Positions 9,510-18,913 are shown, numbered from the stretch's first letter. The stretch: 63,449 nucleotides of DNA from Deferrisomatales bacterium (GCA_029211085.1 JARGFW010000007.1:1-63449), one strand, 5' to 3'. Made by a program: numbers and translations. Notes: generated from the sequence alone by a model not told the origin.

Positions 9510-10424
9510 CTAGGTGGCAGTGGCACCTTCATTGAGACGGTAGAACGGGTAGTTTTTGGCGCGGGCGAAGGCGGGGCGGGCACAGCCCACGCACGGGGCC
9601 TTGGTGCCGATACACCAGGCGTCCCCACCGTTCCAGCCGCGCATCGAGCAGTCGGCGTGGGTGACCACGCCCTGGCAACCCACCTTGAACAGGCAGCCGG
9701 GGTCCCCGGGGGCCTTGGCGAACTCCTTGCGCTCGTACTTGGCGAAGTGCGGGCACTGGTCGTGGAGCAGTTGGCCGTAGGTGCGCAGGGGTCGGGCGTG
9801 CTCGTCCAAGGTCGGCATGCCGACCTGGAGCAGGTACACCAGATTTCCCACCATCCACGCCGGGTGGGGCGGGCAGCCGGAGAGGTTGACCACCGGGGTC
9901 GTCACCCCCAGTTTCCGCAGCGCCTCAGGGGTAGATGCGGCGCCGGTGGGATTGGCCTCGGCGGCGGGGATGCCGCCGAACGCCGAACAACTGCCCACGG
10001 CCACCACCACCTTGGCGCGGCGCGCCGTACGGCCCAGCAGACTCTCGAAGGTCTCCTCGCCTATCACGCAGGCATCGGGCATGGCCAGCGGGGTCGCCCC
10101 CTCCACCACCAGGACGAAGCCACCTGCCTGCACGGCGCGGTCCACCGCGTTGCGGGCCCCCGCCCCGGTGGCGGCGGACAGGGTCTGGTGGAAGTACAGG
10201 GACAGGTAGCGGGTGAGCAGATCGGCGGGGCCGGGGCTCTCGCTGTTCAGCAAGCTCACCGAACACCCGGAGCAGGACTGTCCCTGCAGCCACAGCAGCG
10301 GGGCGCGCCCGGTGGCCATCTCCTCCAGGGCCTGGGCGAAGCGAGGGTGCAGAGCCCCGCTGAGGCCGAGGCCGGCGAGCAGGGCGGTGGCGTCTTTCAG
10401 AAAGGTGCGGCGATCCATTGCCAT
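9510..10424 (-). CDS. [NiFe] hydrogenase small subunit, Tat-exported
   Basis: A 304-residue electron-transfer subunit. The N-terminus has a twin-arginine signal (DRRTFLKD, residues 4-11) with a hydrophobic stretch to about residue 24. Proximal cluster cysteines are C51 and C54 (CSGC) plus GSCSAFGG and SGCPPHP. The distal site is in LLHDQCPHF with GCLFKVGC, and the medial site in DCSMRGWN and APCVGC. No C-terminal transmembrane anchor is present, so it is probably soluble in the periplasm. Start is the ATG 8 bases after GGGGGAG; a second in-frame ATG lies two codons later. It follows the large subunit by 22 bases, the reverse of the usual small-large order. No cytochrome b gene is nearby. Confidence 0.93.
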   Translation of the reverse strand: MAMDRRTFLKDATALLAGLGLSGALHPRFAQALEEMATGRAPLLWLQGQSCSGCSVSLLNSESPGPADLLTRYLSLYFHQTLSAATGAGARNAVDRAVQAGGFVLVVEGATPLAMPDACVIGEETFESLLGRTARRAKVVVAVGSCSAFGGIPAAEANPTGAASTPEALRKLGVTTPVVNLSGCPPHPAWMVGNLVYLLQVGMPTLDEHARPLRTYGQLLHDQCPHFAKYERKEFAKAPGDPGCLFKVGCQGVVTHADCSMRGWNGGDAWCIGTKAPCVGCARPAFARAKNYPFYRLNEGATAT

Positions 10425-10446
10425 GAGTTGGTCTCCCCCAGCTCGT

Positions 10447-11946
10447 CTAGTGCACCGCGCAGGCGATGCAGGGATCAAAGGAGCGGACCACCCGCGCCAC
10501 TTCCAGGCCCTGGCCCTGTTCGTCCACCGGCGTGCCCAGCAGAGCGGTCTCCACCGGCCCGGGATCGCTCCGGTCGCCCCGCGGGGAGAAGTTCCAGGTA
10601 CTGGGCACCACCGCCTGATAGCGGGCGATCTTGCCGTCGCGCACCTGGGTCCAGTGCCCCAACGCCCCGCGCGGGGCCTCGGTGAGGCCCTCGCCGTCGC
10701 CTCCCGGCCTGGGCGTATAGGTGCCCACCGAGGCCGCTCCCACCTCCAACCGTTCCAGCCAGGTCTCCATGCGTTGCGCCACCAGCAGCGCCTCCAGGGC
10801 GCGGGCGGCGTGACGCCCGAGGACGCTGAACAGAACCTGCTGCTCCAAACCGGTGTCGGCGAGGAACCCGTTCAGGGTGGCGGTGACCTGCGGGTGCCCG
10901 GCCGCAGCTGCCACCACCATGCGCGCCAGGGGGCCGACCTCGTAGGCGGCACCTCCATAGCGAGGCGCCTTGAGCCAGGAGTAGGCGCCGGACTTGTGTG
11001 GTTCGGGGCGGGTCTCCCCCTGCAGGGGGTGCTGCCCACCGCTACCGGCGTACTTGCTGCTCGCCACCTGTTCGCTGATACGCCGGGTGTCCAGGGGCGA
11101 GAGCTTGCCCGCCTCCACCACGCCGGAGGGCAGCCAGTCGCGGTCTCCCTCTTCGAACACACCGTAGGAAAGGAAGCGCCGGACTCCTCCGCCGACGGCC
11201 CCGTACTCCGGGAACAGCCGGGCCGCCGCCAGCACGTCCCCCAGGTACACGTTCTCGATGAAACGCCGCACCCGGCGCAGGCGCGTGCGGCAGTCCTCCA
11301 CCGCCTCCGGCTCCACGCCGGTGGTGACGCCGCCGGGGATCAGGGCTGCGGTGTGGGGCATCTTGCCGCCGAACAGGGCGGCCATCTGATGGGCCTCCTG
11401 GCGCACTTCCAGTGCCTCCACGTAGTGGCTCAGGGCGGCCAGGTTCCACTTCGGATCGGCCGAGTACTGGCCCGTCATCTGGGGCAAGAACGGCGCCGCC
11501 GGAAGGATCTTGCCGGAGGACACTTCGCCCTGGGCCCACGCCTTCAACTCCCGCAGCACCGGATCGCTGCCGTCGTACTCCAACAGTGCCGCCACGTTGA
11601 CGAAATCCAGGGCCGAGAGCTGGTAGAAGTGCAGCACGTGGCTCTGTAGATAGTTGGCCCCCAGCACCAGGCTGCGCAGCAGTTGCCCGTTGCGGGGCAC
11701 CGAGATGTCCAAGGCCGACTCCACGGCGCGGCACGCTGCCACCGCGTGGCTCACCGGGCACACCCCACAGATGCGCTGGGTGATCACCGGGGCGTCGAAC
11801 GGGTCGCGTCCGGACAGGAACACCTCGAAGCCCCGAAACATCTCCCCCCGTGACCAGGCCTCGGTGACCGCGCCGCTCTCCACCCGGGTGTCGATCCGCA
11901 GGTGCCCCTCGATGCGTGTCACCGGATCCAGAACGATGGTACCCAT
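10447..11946 (-). CDS. [NiFe] hydrogenase large subunit lacking the C-terminal maturation peptide
   Basis: A 499-residue catalytic subunit holding the NiFe centre. The N-terminal ligand motif is RICGVC (C60, C63); the C-terminal motif DPCIACAVH places C493 and C496. The stop codon follows H499 directly. Most large subunits extend about 15 residues beyond this His and are trimmed by an endopeptidase after nickel insertion; this one needs no trimming, as in H2-sensing hydrogenases (HoxC type) and CooH. It has no signal of its own and would be exported with the small subunit. Start is ATG 11946 with an upstream GGGGAGGGG. No hyp or protease genes are in the window. Confidence 0.95.
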   Translation of the reverse strand: MGTIVLDPVTRIEGHLRIDTRVESGAVTEAWSRGEMFRGFEVFLSGRDPFDAPVITQRICGVCPVSHAVAACRAVESALDISVPRNGQLLRSLVLGANYLQSHVLHFYQLSALDFVNVAALLEYDGSDPVLRELKAWAQGEVSSGKILPAAPFLPQMTGQYSADPKWNLAALSHYVEALEVRQEAHQMAALFGGKMPHTAALIPGGVTTGVEPEAVEDCRTRLRRVRRFIENVYLGDVLAAARLFPEYGAVGGGVRRFLSYGVFEEGDRDWLPSGVVEAGKLSPLDTRRISEQVASSKYAGSGGQHPLQGETRPEPHKSGAYSWLKAPRYGGAAYEVGPLARMVVAAAAGHPQVTATLNGFLADTGLEQQVLFSVLGRHAARALEALLVAQRMETWLERLEVGAASVGTYTPRPGGDGEGLTEAPRGALGHWTQVRDGKIARYQAVVPSTWNFSPRGDRSDPGPVETALLGTPVDEQGQGLEVARVVRSFDPCIACAVH

Positions 11947-12259
11947 GGAACCCCTCCCCAAGAGTTGCGTACGTCTTCCACCTGCCCACGGCACGGCGCG
12001 GTGCAGGACCACAACCGCCGGAGTCCCCCGGCTCCTCCACAGGGGCCCCGCAAGAACATCAGGACGCCGGCGCAAGTGCTTCCTATCACAACGACCAGTT
12101 CGAGGGACGACTTTAGGGTTTCTTGAATTATTTCGTGGAACCCAACACGGGAAGTGCGGACTCGACCGGGGTACACGGTTGGGCAAGTATCGGCGGGGGT
12201 CTTGGGAAGGAGGCGGGCCCTTCCGGGCGGGCCCCGGAAACCCTGTTCGATCCGGAGTA
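11947..12259. other. Upstream region of the hydrogenase operon, no gene
   Basis: No convincing reading frame. It should hold the promoter for the hydrogenase-chemoreceptor operon. The clearest structure is an AT-rich stretch framed by GGGTT (12116-12120) and AACCC (12139-12143). I looked for a sigma-54 GG-N10-GC pair on the minus strand and saw none that was convincing. Confidence 0.4.
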
Positions 12260-12375
12260 TCGGCGGCTGGGGCGGGTATCGCGGGTGGCCAGATACGTCC
12301 CGGCGCCGAGCCCCGGGGAGAGGGTTACCGCAAGGACAACCGTGGGGTAGCCGCCGGGGCAGTCTTCAGGAACGT
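12260..12375 (-). pseudogene. Remnant of the 3' end of an MFS transporter gene
   Basis: About 105 bases closely match the last part of the MFS gene ending at 19419. Translated on the minus strand it reads GGYPTVVLAVTLSPGLGAG then TYLATRDTRPSR, against DYPTAFLAVALSLLLGAG then AYLATRDTHPSR in the intact gene. The rest of the gene is missing. This remnant and the intact 3' end lie at either side of the formate dehydrogenase module in the same orientation, as if the module was inserted into, or accompanied by duplication of, the transporter gene. Confidence 0.75.
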
Positions 12376-12535
12376 GCTCCGGGGTCTGTTGCCGCGGGGA
12401 GCCTCTGGCCATGCAGAGGACGCGGCATCGGGCGAACGCTTCCGGTCACTTGCCTCCCGGGGAAACTCGGCAGCGAGGGCGTTGCAGCGGTGGCGCGACC
12501 GCACCTCGGGTGCCCTCGCTCGCCGCCCCCCTCGT

Positions 12536-13597
12536 CTACCCCCCCGGCAACCTTGGAGGGCGCACGACCGGGTCGTCTCCGGTCAGGGCGAGGAGGAAGG
12601 CCACCAACGCGTCGCGCTCCGCCGCTGTGAGCCCCAGGGGCCGGAGCTCCCGGGATCTGTGGGGGGCGGAACCGCCCCCGGCGTCCAGCAACGCCACCAC
12701 CTCTCCCAGGGTGGGGAAGCGCCCGTCGTGACCGTAGGGGGCGGTGCGGGCTAGCTGGCGCAGGGTCGGAACCAGGAACGTTCCCCGGTCCTCCGGCACC
12801 CCCGTTACGAACCCGCGTCCCCAGTCGTCTTCGGAACCCAGGGGGAGGGTCTCTCCCAGGGTGCGGGCAAAGAACCGCAGGGACACGGCCCGCAGGGGCT
12901 CGGCGGCGACCCTGGGGTTGGGCGGCAGGCCCAGGCTGGCAAAGCCCTCCGCTCCGAAGTGTGGCCCGGTGTGGCATCCGATGCAGCCGGCTTTGCCAAA
13001 GAACAGTTCAAGACCCCGCAGGGCCTCGGCGGACAGGGCCCCGTCGTCCCCGGCCGCGTAGCGGTCGAACGGCGAAGGGGCTGCCAGCACGGTTCGCTCG
13101 AAGGCTCCCAGAGCCCGCGCCATGCCTTTGCGGGACACTTGGGTGCCCAGAGCCTTGCGAAAGGCTTCCCGGTACTCGGGTACCCCCCGAAGCTTCTCCT
13201 CCAGCAGATCGAGCTGGATGTTCATCTCAAACGGGCTGCTGATGGGCCCCAGGGCCTGCTCTTCCACACTCGCGGCCCGGCCGTCCCAGGTGAGCCGGGG
13301 CCGGAGCGCTGCGTTCACCACCGTGGGGGTGTTGCGGAAGTGGGCGTTGGTGGGGTAGGCGGCGGAGACGTCCCGCCCGTCGGCAAAGCCCTCGTCGGGC
13401 AGGTGGCAGGTGGCACAGTTCATGGTGCCGTCCCCGGAGAGGCGCCGATCGAAGTAGAGCAGCCGCCCGAGTTCCACCAGGTCGGAGGATCCCACGCCCC
13501 CCACGGCCGGCAGCGCGTACGCTTGCAGCGCGTCCCGGTCCACGGCGGGGGCCGGCAGGGCGACGCCCAGAACAACCAGGAGGAGGGCCGCCCTCAC
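12536..13597 (-). CDS. Dihaem cytochrome c peroxidase / MauG family protein
   Basis: A 353-residue exported protein with a signal peptide (about residues 1-19, MRAALLLVVLGVALPAPA). Two haem c motifs are visible: CATCH near residue 60 and CIGCH near residue 205, the arrangement of bacterial dihaem peroxidases. The pattern YFDRRLSGDG, the RNTPTVVNAA strand and YGHDGRFPTLGEVV are typical. These enzymes reduce H2O2 or modify proteins in the periplasm using c-type cytochrome electrons. Start is GTG, overlapping the stop of the DsbA-like gene (GTGA), so the two are translationally coupled. It is the last gene of the formate dehydrogenase operon. Confidence 0.9.
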   Translation of the reverse strand: MRAALLLVVLGVALPAPAVDRDALQAYALPAVGGVGSSDLVELGRLLYFDRRLSGDGTMNCATCHLPDEGFADGRDVSAAYPTNAHFRNTPTVVNAALRPRLTWDGRAASVEEQALGPISSPFEMNIQLDLLEEKLRGVPEYREAFRKALGTQVSRKGMARALGAFERTVLAAPSPFDRYAAGDDGALSAEALRGLELFFGKAGCIGCHTGPHFGAEGFASLGLPPNPRVAAEPLRAVSLRFFARTLGETLPLGSEDDWGRGFVTGVPEDRGTFLVPTLRQLARTAPYGHDGRFPTLGEVVALLDAGGGSAPHRSRELRPLGLTAAERDALVAFLLALTGDDPVVRPPRLPGG

Positions 13598-14241
13598 GGC
13601 TTTCCCCCCAACCCGGCGAACTCCCCGTCGATGGCCTTGCGCAGGTGCTCGATGGGCCGCTCCCCCACCAGCACCCGGCCGGGCTGATCCGTGGGTCCGA
13701 TCACGAAGGTCGGGGTCTGGTAGATGTTCAGGCTGCGGGTGAGCCCCACGTCCTGCTCGACCCGCTGCACCAAGCGCTCACTGTCTAGGTCCGCTTGGAA
13801 GCGGGCCGCATCGAGGCCCAGGGTCGCCACCAGCCCCGCCAAGGTCTTGGGGTTCAAGGTGCGGTAGTTCTGCAGCAGCAGCTCGTGCATCTCGGCGAAC
13901 CGCCCCTGCTCCCGGGCCGCCAGACTGGCCCGGGCGGCGACCTTGGCGAAGTCCCGGTAGGGGTAGGGAGCGAACTTGACCACCACCCGGATCTTGCCCG
14001 AGTACTCCTGGATCAGTTGTTTCACGACCGGACCGGCCGCCGCGCAGTGGGGTCACTGGTAGTCGACGAACTCCACCACCGTGATCGGGGCGTCGGCCGA
14101 CCCCAGGGTGGGGGAGTCGCCAGCCGCGACCTGCATCCGGTCCGCTGCCGCCGCGGTTGCCGCTCCCAAAAGAAGGAGCGCGGCCGCCAGGGACGCCCCC
14201 CGTGACATCCACCCCCGCCGGCTGTTCCTCGCCCAGGCCAC
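13594..14241 (-). CDS. Selenocysteine-containing DsbA-like thiol oxidoreductase
   Basis: Two reading pieces in the same frame are separated by a single TGA (14053-14055) in the sequence FVDYQ-U-PHC. In DsbA/thioredoxin-4 proteins this position is the first Cys of a CPxC active site, so the TGA is best read as Sec63, giving UPHC. A hairpin with a GUC loop follows the UGA. The full product is 215 residues with an N-terminal hydrophobic segment, a thioredoxin fold and the cis-Pro stretch YQTPTFVIG. Start is a GTG after AAGAAGGTG; an ATG at 14208 is an alternative. It begins four bases after the formate dehydrogenase catalytic gene and overlaps the peroxidase gene. It may maintain cysteines of the exported partners (inference). 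Confidence 0.85.
14024..14055 (-). promoter_or_regulatory. UGA Sec codon and SECIS-like hairpin (DsbA-like)
   Basis: Counting from the base after UGA, bases 15-19 (GGCCG) pair with 23-27 (CGGTC) around the loop GTC at 20-22, with two more pairs below. Bacterial SECIS elements are small hairpins just after the UGA with a G/U-containing apical loop bound by SelB. The loop distance equals that in the formate dehydrogenase gene of the same operon. Confidence 0.7.
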
Positions 14242-14245
14242 GGGC

Positions 14246-17200
14246 CTACACCTTCTTCCTCACGTCGACCATGAACGCCTTGGTCTCGGGGATCAGGGTG
14301 TTGGGATCCCCGGTGGTGGGCGTGAGCAGGTTGGCGCTGTCGCCGACCCCCGGCGTCGTCCACCCGAAACACCAGGGGATCCCCACCTGGTGCACCGTGG
14401 AGTCCTGGACCCGGTAGGGTTTGAAGCGTCGCGTCACGATGGCCAGAGCGTCCACGCTCCCGCGGGCCGAGACCACCTGCACCGGGTCGCCGCTGCGGAT
14501 GCCCCTTTCCCGGCCGAGCTCCTTCGATATCTCCACAAAGAGGTGGGGCTGCATCTCCAGCAGCCACGGGGTGTTGCGGCTCATCACCCCGGTCTGCCAG
14601 TGCTCCGTGACCCGGTAGGTGGTGGCCACCAGGGGGAACCGGGCGTCGCAGCTGGCGAACACGTCCGCCGCCTTGTCGCCCTCGGCCCCGAACCAGAGCT
14701 TGATCACGGGGTTGATCCGCTGGGAGCTCATGAGGTTGCCCGGCACCGGGCACTCCAGTGCCTCGTAGTGCTCCGGGAAGGGTCCGTCCTTCAGCCCGGG
14801 ACCGAAGAGGCTCGCCACCCCATCGGGTTTCATGATGAAGGCGCGCTTGCCCTTGTCGGAGGCCAGGGGCGGCCAGCCCCCGTCCGGCACGTCCCCTGCC
14901 CACTTTTCACCGTTCCAGGCGATCACCGCCCGGCGAGGGTCGTAGGGGCGGCCCTCGGCGTCCACCGACGCCCGGTTGTAGAGGATGCGGCGGTTCACCG
15001 GCCAGCACCACGACCAGTTGTGGTACATGCCGAGTCCGGTGGGGTCCTCGGTGCCGCGTCGGGCCATCATGTTGCCCGCCGCCGTGAAGCTGCCCGAGTA
15101 GAGCCAGTTGCCGCTGGAGGTGGAGCCGTCGGCCTTCAGCTTGGTGAAGTTCTCCGTGAGTCCCGCCCGCATGGCGGGGGCGCTCCAGTAGTAGCCGTTG
15201 ATCTCCTGGGCGATGAGCGCGGTGTCCACCCGCTCCACCTTGCCCCGGGCGTCCCGGGGCCCGTAGTCCCAGGTGAGGTTCGCCAACTGCTCGGGCAGCG
15301 CCCCCCCCTCCTTGCGGTACAGTTCGACGAGTGCAAAGAACAGATCGTTGATGATCTCGGCGTCGGGCCGGCTCTGGCCCTTGGGCTCCACCGCCCGGTA
15401 CCGCCACTGGGCCCAACGGCCCGAGTTGGTGATGGAGCCCTCCTTTTCGTAGCTCACCGCGCAGGGCAGCAGGAACACCTCGGTCTGGATCTCCTCCGGG
15501 TTCACTCCGGGGCCCCGCCAGAAGCTGGAGGTCTCGTTGTCGAAGAGGTTGACGGTCACCATCCACTCCAGGGACCCCATGGCCGTGCGGACCTTGCCGG
15601 CGTTCGACGTGGAACAGGCCGGGTTCTGGCCCCAGGAGAAGAAACCCTTGAACTGCCCCTCGAACATCTTGTCCATCAGGGTCAGCCACGAGTAGTTGAC
15701 CCCCGGCTCGAGCTTGGGGTGCCAAGGGTAGGCGAGATCGTTCTCGGCGGTGGCGTTCTCCCCGTACAGGGCCTTCAGGTAGCTGGCGATGTACTTGCCC
15801 CGGTTGCCCCACCAGTTGGCGCTCTTGGGGTCACTGGTCTTGGGGGTGAACTTCTCGATGTACTCCGCCAAGGTGGGGAGGTTCGCCGGCGGGGTGGGAA
15901 GATACCCCGGCAGGATGTGGAACAGGATGGCGTGGTCAGTGGCCCCCTGCACATTGGACTCCCCGCGCAGGGCGTTCACCCCGCCGCCGGCACGGCCCAC
16001 GTTGCCCAGCAGGAGTTGGATCATGGCCATGGCGCGAATGTTCTGGGTCCCCACCGTGTGCTGGGTCCAGCCCATGGCGTACATCTCGGTGCCCACCCGG
16101 TCGGGCTGGCCTGTGGAGGCGTAGAGTTCGTACACCTCCTGGAGCTTGCGCTGGGGCGTGCCGGTGATGGAACTCACCGTTGCCAGGTCATAGCGGCTGT
16201 AGTGCTTTTTCAGCTGTTGAAAGACGCAGTTGGGGTCCTGGAGGGTGGGGTCGCTCAGGGGCACCCCGTCGGCGCCCTTCTGGAACCCCCAGGTGGCCTT
16301 GTCGTAAACGCGTTGGTCCGGGTCGTAGCCCGAGAACAAGCCGTCCAGGTCACCGGGCATCTGGAACTCGGGGCTCAGCAGGAACGGCGCGTTGGTGTAG
16401 TTGACCACGTAGTCGCGATGCTCCAGGCCGCCCTCGAGGATGTGCTTGATCATCCCCCCCAGAAACGCGATGTCGGTGCCGGAGCGCAGCCCGGCGTAGG
16501 TGTCGGCCACGGCCGCGGTGCGGGTGAACCGCGGGTCCACCACGATGAGCTTGGCGCCCCGCTCCCGGGCCTCCATCACCCACTGGAAGCTCACCGGGTG
16601 GTTCTCGGCGGGGTTGGCCCCCATGACCAGGATCACGTCCGCGTTGCGGATGTCGATCCAGTGGTTGGTCATCGCGCCCCGACCAAAGCTCTCCGCCAAA
16701 CTGGCGACGGTGGAGCTGTGTCAGAGACGCGCCTGGTGCTCGATGTACACCAGACCCAGCCCGCGCAGGAACTTCTGGTAGAGGTAGGCCTCCTCGTTGT
16801 CGAGGGCGGCGCTGCCCACGCTGGCGATGGCCTGGGTGCGGTTCACCGTCTGGCCCTTGGCGTTCACCGTCTCGTAGGACTCGTCCCGGGACTTCTTGAC
16901 CCGCCGGGCGATCGCGTCGACGGCCCAGTCCCAGGAGACCTCCTTCCACTCCGTCGCCCCGGGCGCCCGGTAGAGGGGGGTGGTGACACGGTTGGGCGCG
17001 TCCCGCAACTGGTGGATGCTGGCACCCTTGGGGCACAGGGTGCCCCGGTTGATCGGATGGTCGGGGTCGCCCTCGACGTGCAGCACCTCGTCTCCGGCGG
17101 TGTACACCAGGAGCCCGCAACCCACCGAACAGTAGGGGCAGACCGTGGTGGTCACGGTGGCATTGTTCAGTTCTTTGGCTGCGGCGTCTGCCGCCGCGGG

Positions 17201-17272
17201 GGCCGTGGCCAGGCCGGCCGTGGCGAGCCCGGTCCCGGTGATGCGGAAGAACTCTCGTCTCGACACACTCAT
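14246..17272 (-). CDS. fdhA: Formate dehydrogenase catalytic subunit, selenocysteine-containing
   Basis: A 1008-residue periplasmic molybdo-/tungsto-enzyme oxidising formate to CO2. It starts at the ATG eight bases after AGGAGGT, with the Tat motif SRREFFR at residues 4-10. A [4Fe-4S] site uses C45, C48, C52 and C80 (VCPYCSVGCG, TLCPKG). A TGA (16721-16723) interrupts the frame in QARL-U-HSSTVA, the exact active-site context of selenocysteine formate dehydrogenases, so residue 184 is Sec; downstream FGRGAMTNHW and the molybdopterin-binding MGANPAENHP follow. The C-terminal domain is complete. Gene order is FeS subunit, NrfD anchor, then this gene, unlike E. coli fdnGHI. Confidence 0.96.
16687..16723 (-). 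promoter_or_regulatory. UGA Sec codon and SECIS-like hairpin (formate dehydrogenase)
   Basis: After the UGA, AGCTC (bases 4-8) pairs with GAGCT (30-34), and the inner stem CGCCA (15-19) with TGGCG (23-27) closes a GTT loop at 20-22. This is the expected shape and distance for a bacterial SECIS. The loop sits at the same offset as in the DsbA-like gene. Confidence 0.8.
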
Positions 17273-17312
17273 GGTCGAAGACCTCCTGTGGGGTTTGGGC
17301 GCGGGGGCGTAC

Positions 17313-18161
17313 TCACGCCTGCCCGGCAACGACGACCAGGTAGCGCAGGACGAACCCCCCGAGGAGCAGGAGCACCGCCGACAGGGCGATGACCCCCCGG
17401 TTGGCGGGGACCTTGGCGCGGAAGAACGTCATCCCGAACTGCAGGGCGAAGGGTACGCCGAGGCCCAGAACCAGGAACGCCCAGAACGCCGGGGCGAACC
17501 GACCCGAGATCACCGGGGCCGAGGCGTCACCGAGAAGCCCCAGGAACCCCGCGAGGATCACCACCTCGAGGACCAACACCACCTCGTCCAGGGTGCGCAG
17601 CCGCTCCCACAGCCGGGAGCCCAGGGATCCCCGGGAGAGGAGCCACAGGGCGATGGCAGCCACCCCGGTGGACGCCGCGGAAGCCAGGAACAGCGCGCCC
17701 AGGAGGTTGCTTCCGCCCCAGAACGGCCGGTTGGTGGTGCCCAGCAGCACCCCGGTGTAGCTGGCGATGAAGAACCCCAGCAGGGCCCCGACCAGCCCCA
17801 CCTGTTTGCGGACCCCAGGCGCCCAGTGCAGACGCTCCTCGAACAGGACCAGGGCCGCGGAGGCGGCGGCGAACACTCCGAAGCCCAGCAGCGCCCAGGA
17901 CCCCACCGACATGGGCGACTGGAGTTCGAACCGCAGGAACATGTTGAAGGCACGTCCCGGCGTCCCCAGGTCCAGGGTGAGCAGGATCGGCAGCGCCAAA
18001 GCCAGGGGCAGGGCCAGCAGGTAGCCGGCGCGCACCACCGGGCGGTCCCCGTCGTCCCCGAGCAGGTCGGCCAGGGCGGCGACGAAGTAGGCCCCGGCGG
18101 CGATGCCGCCCAGGAAGAAGTACCACACGATCTCCATTCCCCACTGCGGACTGTGTCCCAT
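17313..18161 (-). CDS. NrfD/PsrC-type membrane anchor subunit of formate dehydrogenase
   Basis: A 282-residue polytopic protein with about eight hydrophobic helices, starting MGHSPQWGMEIVWYFFLGGIAAG. The WYFFLGGIAAGAYF opening, the acidic residue in the second helix region and the paired four-helix bundles match NrfD/PsrC proteins, which pass electrons between a periplasmic FeS subunit and the quinone pool without haem. The ATG is two bases after the TAG of the FeS-subunit gene. It ends about 40 bases before the catalytic subunit start. The family assignment is firm; direction of electron flow is inferred from context. Confidence 0.88.
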   Translation of the reverse strand: MGHSPQWGMEIVWYFFLGGIAAGAYFVAALADLLGDDGDRPVVRAGYLLALPLALALPILLTLDLGTPGRAFNMFLRFELQSPMSVGSWALLGFGVFAAASAALVLFEERLHWAPGVRKQVGLVGALLGFFIASYTGVLLGTTNRPFWGGSNLLGALFLASAASTGVAAIALWLLSRGSLGSRLWERLRTLDEVVLVLEVVILAGFLGLLGDASAPVISGRFAPAFWAFLVLGLGVPFALQFGMTFFRAKVPANRGVIALSAVLLLLGGFVLRYLVVVAGQA

Positions 18162-18163
18162 GA

Positions 18164-18913
18164 CTACCCCTCCTCTGCGGTGCGTTCGCGAAACGCGATG
18201 AGGGCCGCCAGACCCACGGCGGCGGCCGCCCCCACGCTCCACAGGGAGCCCGGGAACACCGTGGAGACACAGTGGCGGGGCTCCCGGGGCAGGCCGTAGG
18301 CCTCTGGGGACTCGGTGAGGATCGAAAGGTTGTGCAGGCCGGCCAGCTCCGTCTCGCCGTAGAGCCGCGCCTGGGTCGTCCCCGCGTCCCACAGGTCGTC
18401 GAGGCGGGTCTGCGCCCTGGAGAGCATGTCGGGGCGCTCCCCGAACAGGATCGCCCCCGTGGGGCACACCTCGGCGCAGGCCGGGGACAGACCCTGGGCG
18501 ACCCGGTCGTGGCAGAAGGTGCACTTGGCCACCCGCCCACGGGCAGCGTCGAAGTCCACGACCTTGAACGGGCAGGCGGCCACGCAGTACCGGCACCCGT
18601 TGCACCGCCCGTCGTTCACCACCACCGCGCCCCACTCGGTCCGGTAGATGGCGCCGGTGGGGCAGACCGTGAGGCAGCTCGCCTGGGTGCAGTGTTTGCA
18701 ACTGTCGCTCAAGAAGCTCCACCGCACGGGACCAAGGTCGGGCTCCACGAACTTCACCTTGCGCCAGCTCCTGGCAGTGAGTTCCCTGGGGTTCTCGTAG
18801 GTTCCCCGGAAGGCGTTGGACTCGGCCGGGAGGCCGTTCCACTCCTTGCACGCCACCTGGCACCCGCGGCAGCCGATGCACCGCGTGGTGTCCGTGAGAA
18901 ACGCCTTGGCCAT
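18164..18913 (-). CDS. Formate dehydrogenase iron-sulfur subunit
   Basis: A 249-residue ferredoxin-like subunit with four [4Fe-4S] sites: CIGCRGCQVACKEW at the N-terminus, CKHCTQASCLTVCPTGAI, CNGCRYCVAACPF and a fourth made from CTFCHDR with CAEVCPTGA. A hydrophobic helix (about 220-243) near the C-terminus resembles the membrane tail of FdnH-type beta subunits. It has no signal peptide and would be co-exported with the Tat-bearing catalytic subunit. It is the first gene of the formate dehydrogenase operon and is preceded by a hairpin-bearing leader and an AT-rich control region. Confidence 0.93.
   Translation of the reverse strand: MAKAFLTDTTRCIGCRGCQVACKEWNGLPAESNAFRGTYENPRELTARSWRKVKFVEPDLGPVRWSFLSDSCKHCTQASCLTVCPTGAIYRTEWGAVVVNDGRCNGCRYCVAACPFKVVDFDAARGRVAKCTFCHDRVAQGLSPACAEVCPTGAILFGERPDMLSRAQTRLDDLWDAGTTQARLYGETELAGLHNLSILTESPEAYGLPREPRHCVSTVFPGSLWSVGAAAAVGLAALIAFRERTAEEG

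Noticed and set aside
11947-12259. Sigma-54 promoter before the hydrogenase operon
   Set aside because: No GG-N10-GC pair with the right context was found on the minus strand.
13594-17272. Formate dehydrogenase and DsbA-like genes as pseudogenes broken by stop codons
   Set aside because: Both stops are TGA, both at known Sec positions, with SECIS-like hairpins at equal distance and full-length sequence after them.
14081-17392. Very long open frame on the plus strand opposite formate dehydrogenase
   Set aside because: It is the antisense of a well-recognised enzyme in GC-rich DNA, with no domain or ribosome site.
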